From Burkholderiales bacterium (GTDB taxonomy: Bacteria; Pseudomonadota; Gammaproteobacteria; Burkholderiales; SG8-41): a DNA stretch of 64,000 bases. A model generated the notes under the pieces. It did no database searches and was not told the origin of the DNA. It saw only the letters and a list, made by a program, of their open reading frames with translations. The stretch's first letter is position 1; every line of letters starts with the position of its first letter. The DNA lies in assembly GCA_020854035.1 (NCBI GenBank), contig JADZGE010000005.1, positions 1-64,000 on the forward strand. The letters run 5' to 3'. Positions 63,523 through 64,000 of the stretch are shown here, one piece after another. The position numbers and the translations under genes were made by a program.

Positions 63523-64000
63523 CTAGCGAGCTTCCTCCGTGCCGAGCGTGTGCCGTTGTCCGCGCAGCGTGGCAACCAGCCGATAAGCCACGAACGCCGC
63601 GGCGAGCAGCAGCATCGTGACGGCGATCGGACGCTCCGCGAGGTGCGAGGCGTCGCCCTTGAACATGAGCATCGTCTGGCGCAGGCTGTTCTCGGTCGTC
63701 GGGCCCAGCACGAGACCGATGATGAAGGGTGCGATCGGGAATTTCCACCGCCGCAGGAGGAGCCCGACGAACCCGGCGGCGATCATCACCCAGACGTCGA
63801 AGAGGGAGTTCCTCACGCTGTAGACGCCGACGAGGCAGATGATGCTGATGATGGGGAGCAGAATGTGGGGACGGATCACGGCGATCCGCGCGAAGGCGCC
63901 GACGAGCGGCAGGTTCAGGACGAGGAGCATCAGGTTCCCGAGGTACATCGCCGCGATGAACGTCCAGAAGACGTCGGGATTGGTGACGAAGAGCATCGGT
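63523..64000 (-). CDS. tctA: TctA, large membrane subunit of a tripartite tricarboxylate transporter (N-terminus beyond window)
   Basis: The last 159 codons are visible and the frame is open at the window edge. PMLFVTNPDVFWTFIAAMYL, GNLMLLVLNLPLVGAFARI, VGVYSVRNSLFDVWVMIAAG and IAPFIIGLVLGPTTENSLRQ are the standard C-terminal TctA motifs, followed by a last span (MLLLAAAFVAYRLVATLRG). TctA with TctB forms the membrane part that imports citrate-like acids bound by TctC. tctB should lie just outside, upstream. Confidence 0.92.
   Translation of the reverse strand, partial: PMLFVTNPDVFWTFIAAMYLGNLMLLVLNLPLVGAFARIAVIRPHILLPIISIICLVGVYSVRNSLFDVWVMIAAGFVGLLLRRWKFPIAPFIIGLVLGPTTENSLRQTMLMFKGDASHLAERPIAVTMLLLAAAFVAYRLVATLRGQRHTLGTEEAR

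Overview
The window is GC-rich chromosomal DNA that looks like a betaproteobacterium of the Burkholderiales kind, perhaps from an environmental or metagenomic assembly. The evidence is five Bug-type (TctC) solute-binding proteins, cox-like molybdenum hydroxylase genes, a cytochrome c/FTR1 iron permease with DUF3325 and DUF3649 partners, hemP, a PEP-CTERM protein, and a LysR regulator beside a catabolic operon. The assignment rests on gene content only; no phylogeny was computed.

Layout. 1-4066 (minus): a large RHS/YD-repeat exported protein with a degenerate transglutaminase-like domain, cut by the window edge, preceded by a small exported protein. 4293-5171: an Uma2 endonuclease-like gene and the wreck of an aldo/keto reductase. 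5266-9938: a catabolic operon (Bug binding protein, DapA-like lyase, acyl-CoA dehydrogenase) divergent from a LysR regulator. 10463-18854: a complete potassium-pump operon in the unusual order kdpF-orf-kdpA-kdpC-kdpB-orf-kdpD-kdpE. 18882-19535: decayed IS66 and group II intron reverse transcriptase fragments. 19685-21951: chromate resistance (rhodanese-ChrB fusion, ChrA). 22156-24189: tRNA-Pro, MgtC, a queuosine precursor transporter and a small membrane protein.

24277-37099 holds a molybdenum hydroxylase locus. CoxS-, CoxL- and CoxM-like subunits are followed by a cupin and a CBS protein; then come a convergent Bug protein and an accessory set coxD-mcd-coxE-coxG in which malonyl-CoA decarboxylase is embedded. 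XdhC, a YqgE/AlgH protein with a signal peptide and aspartate dehydrogenase lie on the opposite strand. 37135-42609 has two more Bug proteins, a metallophosphoesterase and a lone XDH-type large subunit without its partners.

42631-52757 is an iron-uptake block: tonB-exbB-exbD-FTR1/cytochrome c-TonB receptor-DUF3649-PepSY-DUF3325 read as one unit behind a strong Fur box, and hemP-chaN behind a second Fur box. 52835-56612 carries Nudix, metallo-beta-lactamase-fold, EamA and PEP-CTERM genes. 56702-64000 resembles a tricarboxylate-type acid catabolic cluster: MmgE/PrpD, TcuA-like flavoprotein, alpha-hydroxy-acid oxidase, PrpF-like isomerase, Bug protein and the end of TctA.

The most interesting points are the malonyl-CoA decarboxylase inside the cox accessory operon, the reordered kdp operon with two extra tiny ORFs, the orphan large subunit with an altered active-site loop, the RHS protein whose transglutaminase Cys position is Asp, several perfect palindromes in intergenic DNA, and a recurring habit of placing low-complexity or inverted-repeat spacers between genes of one operon.
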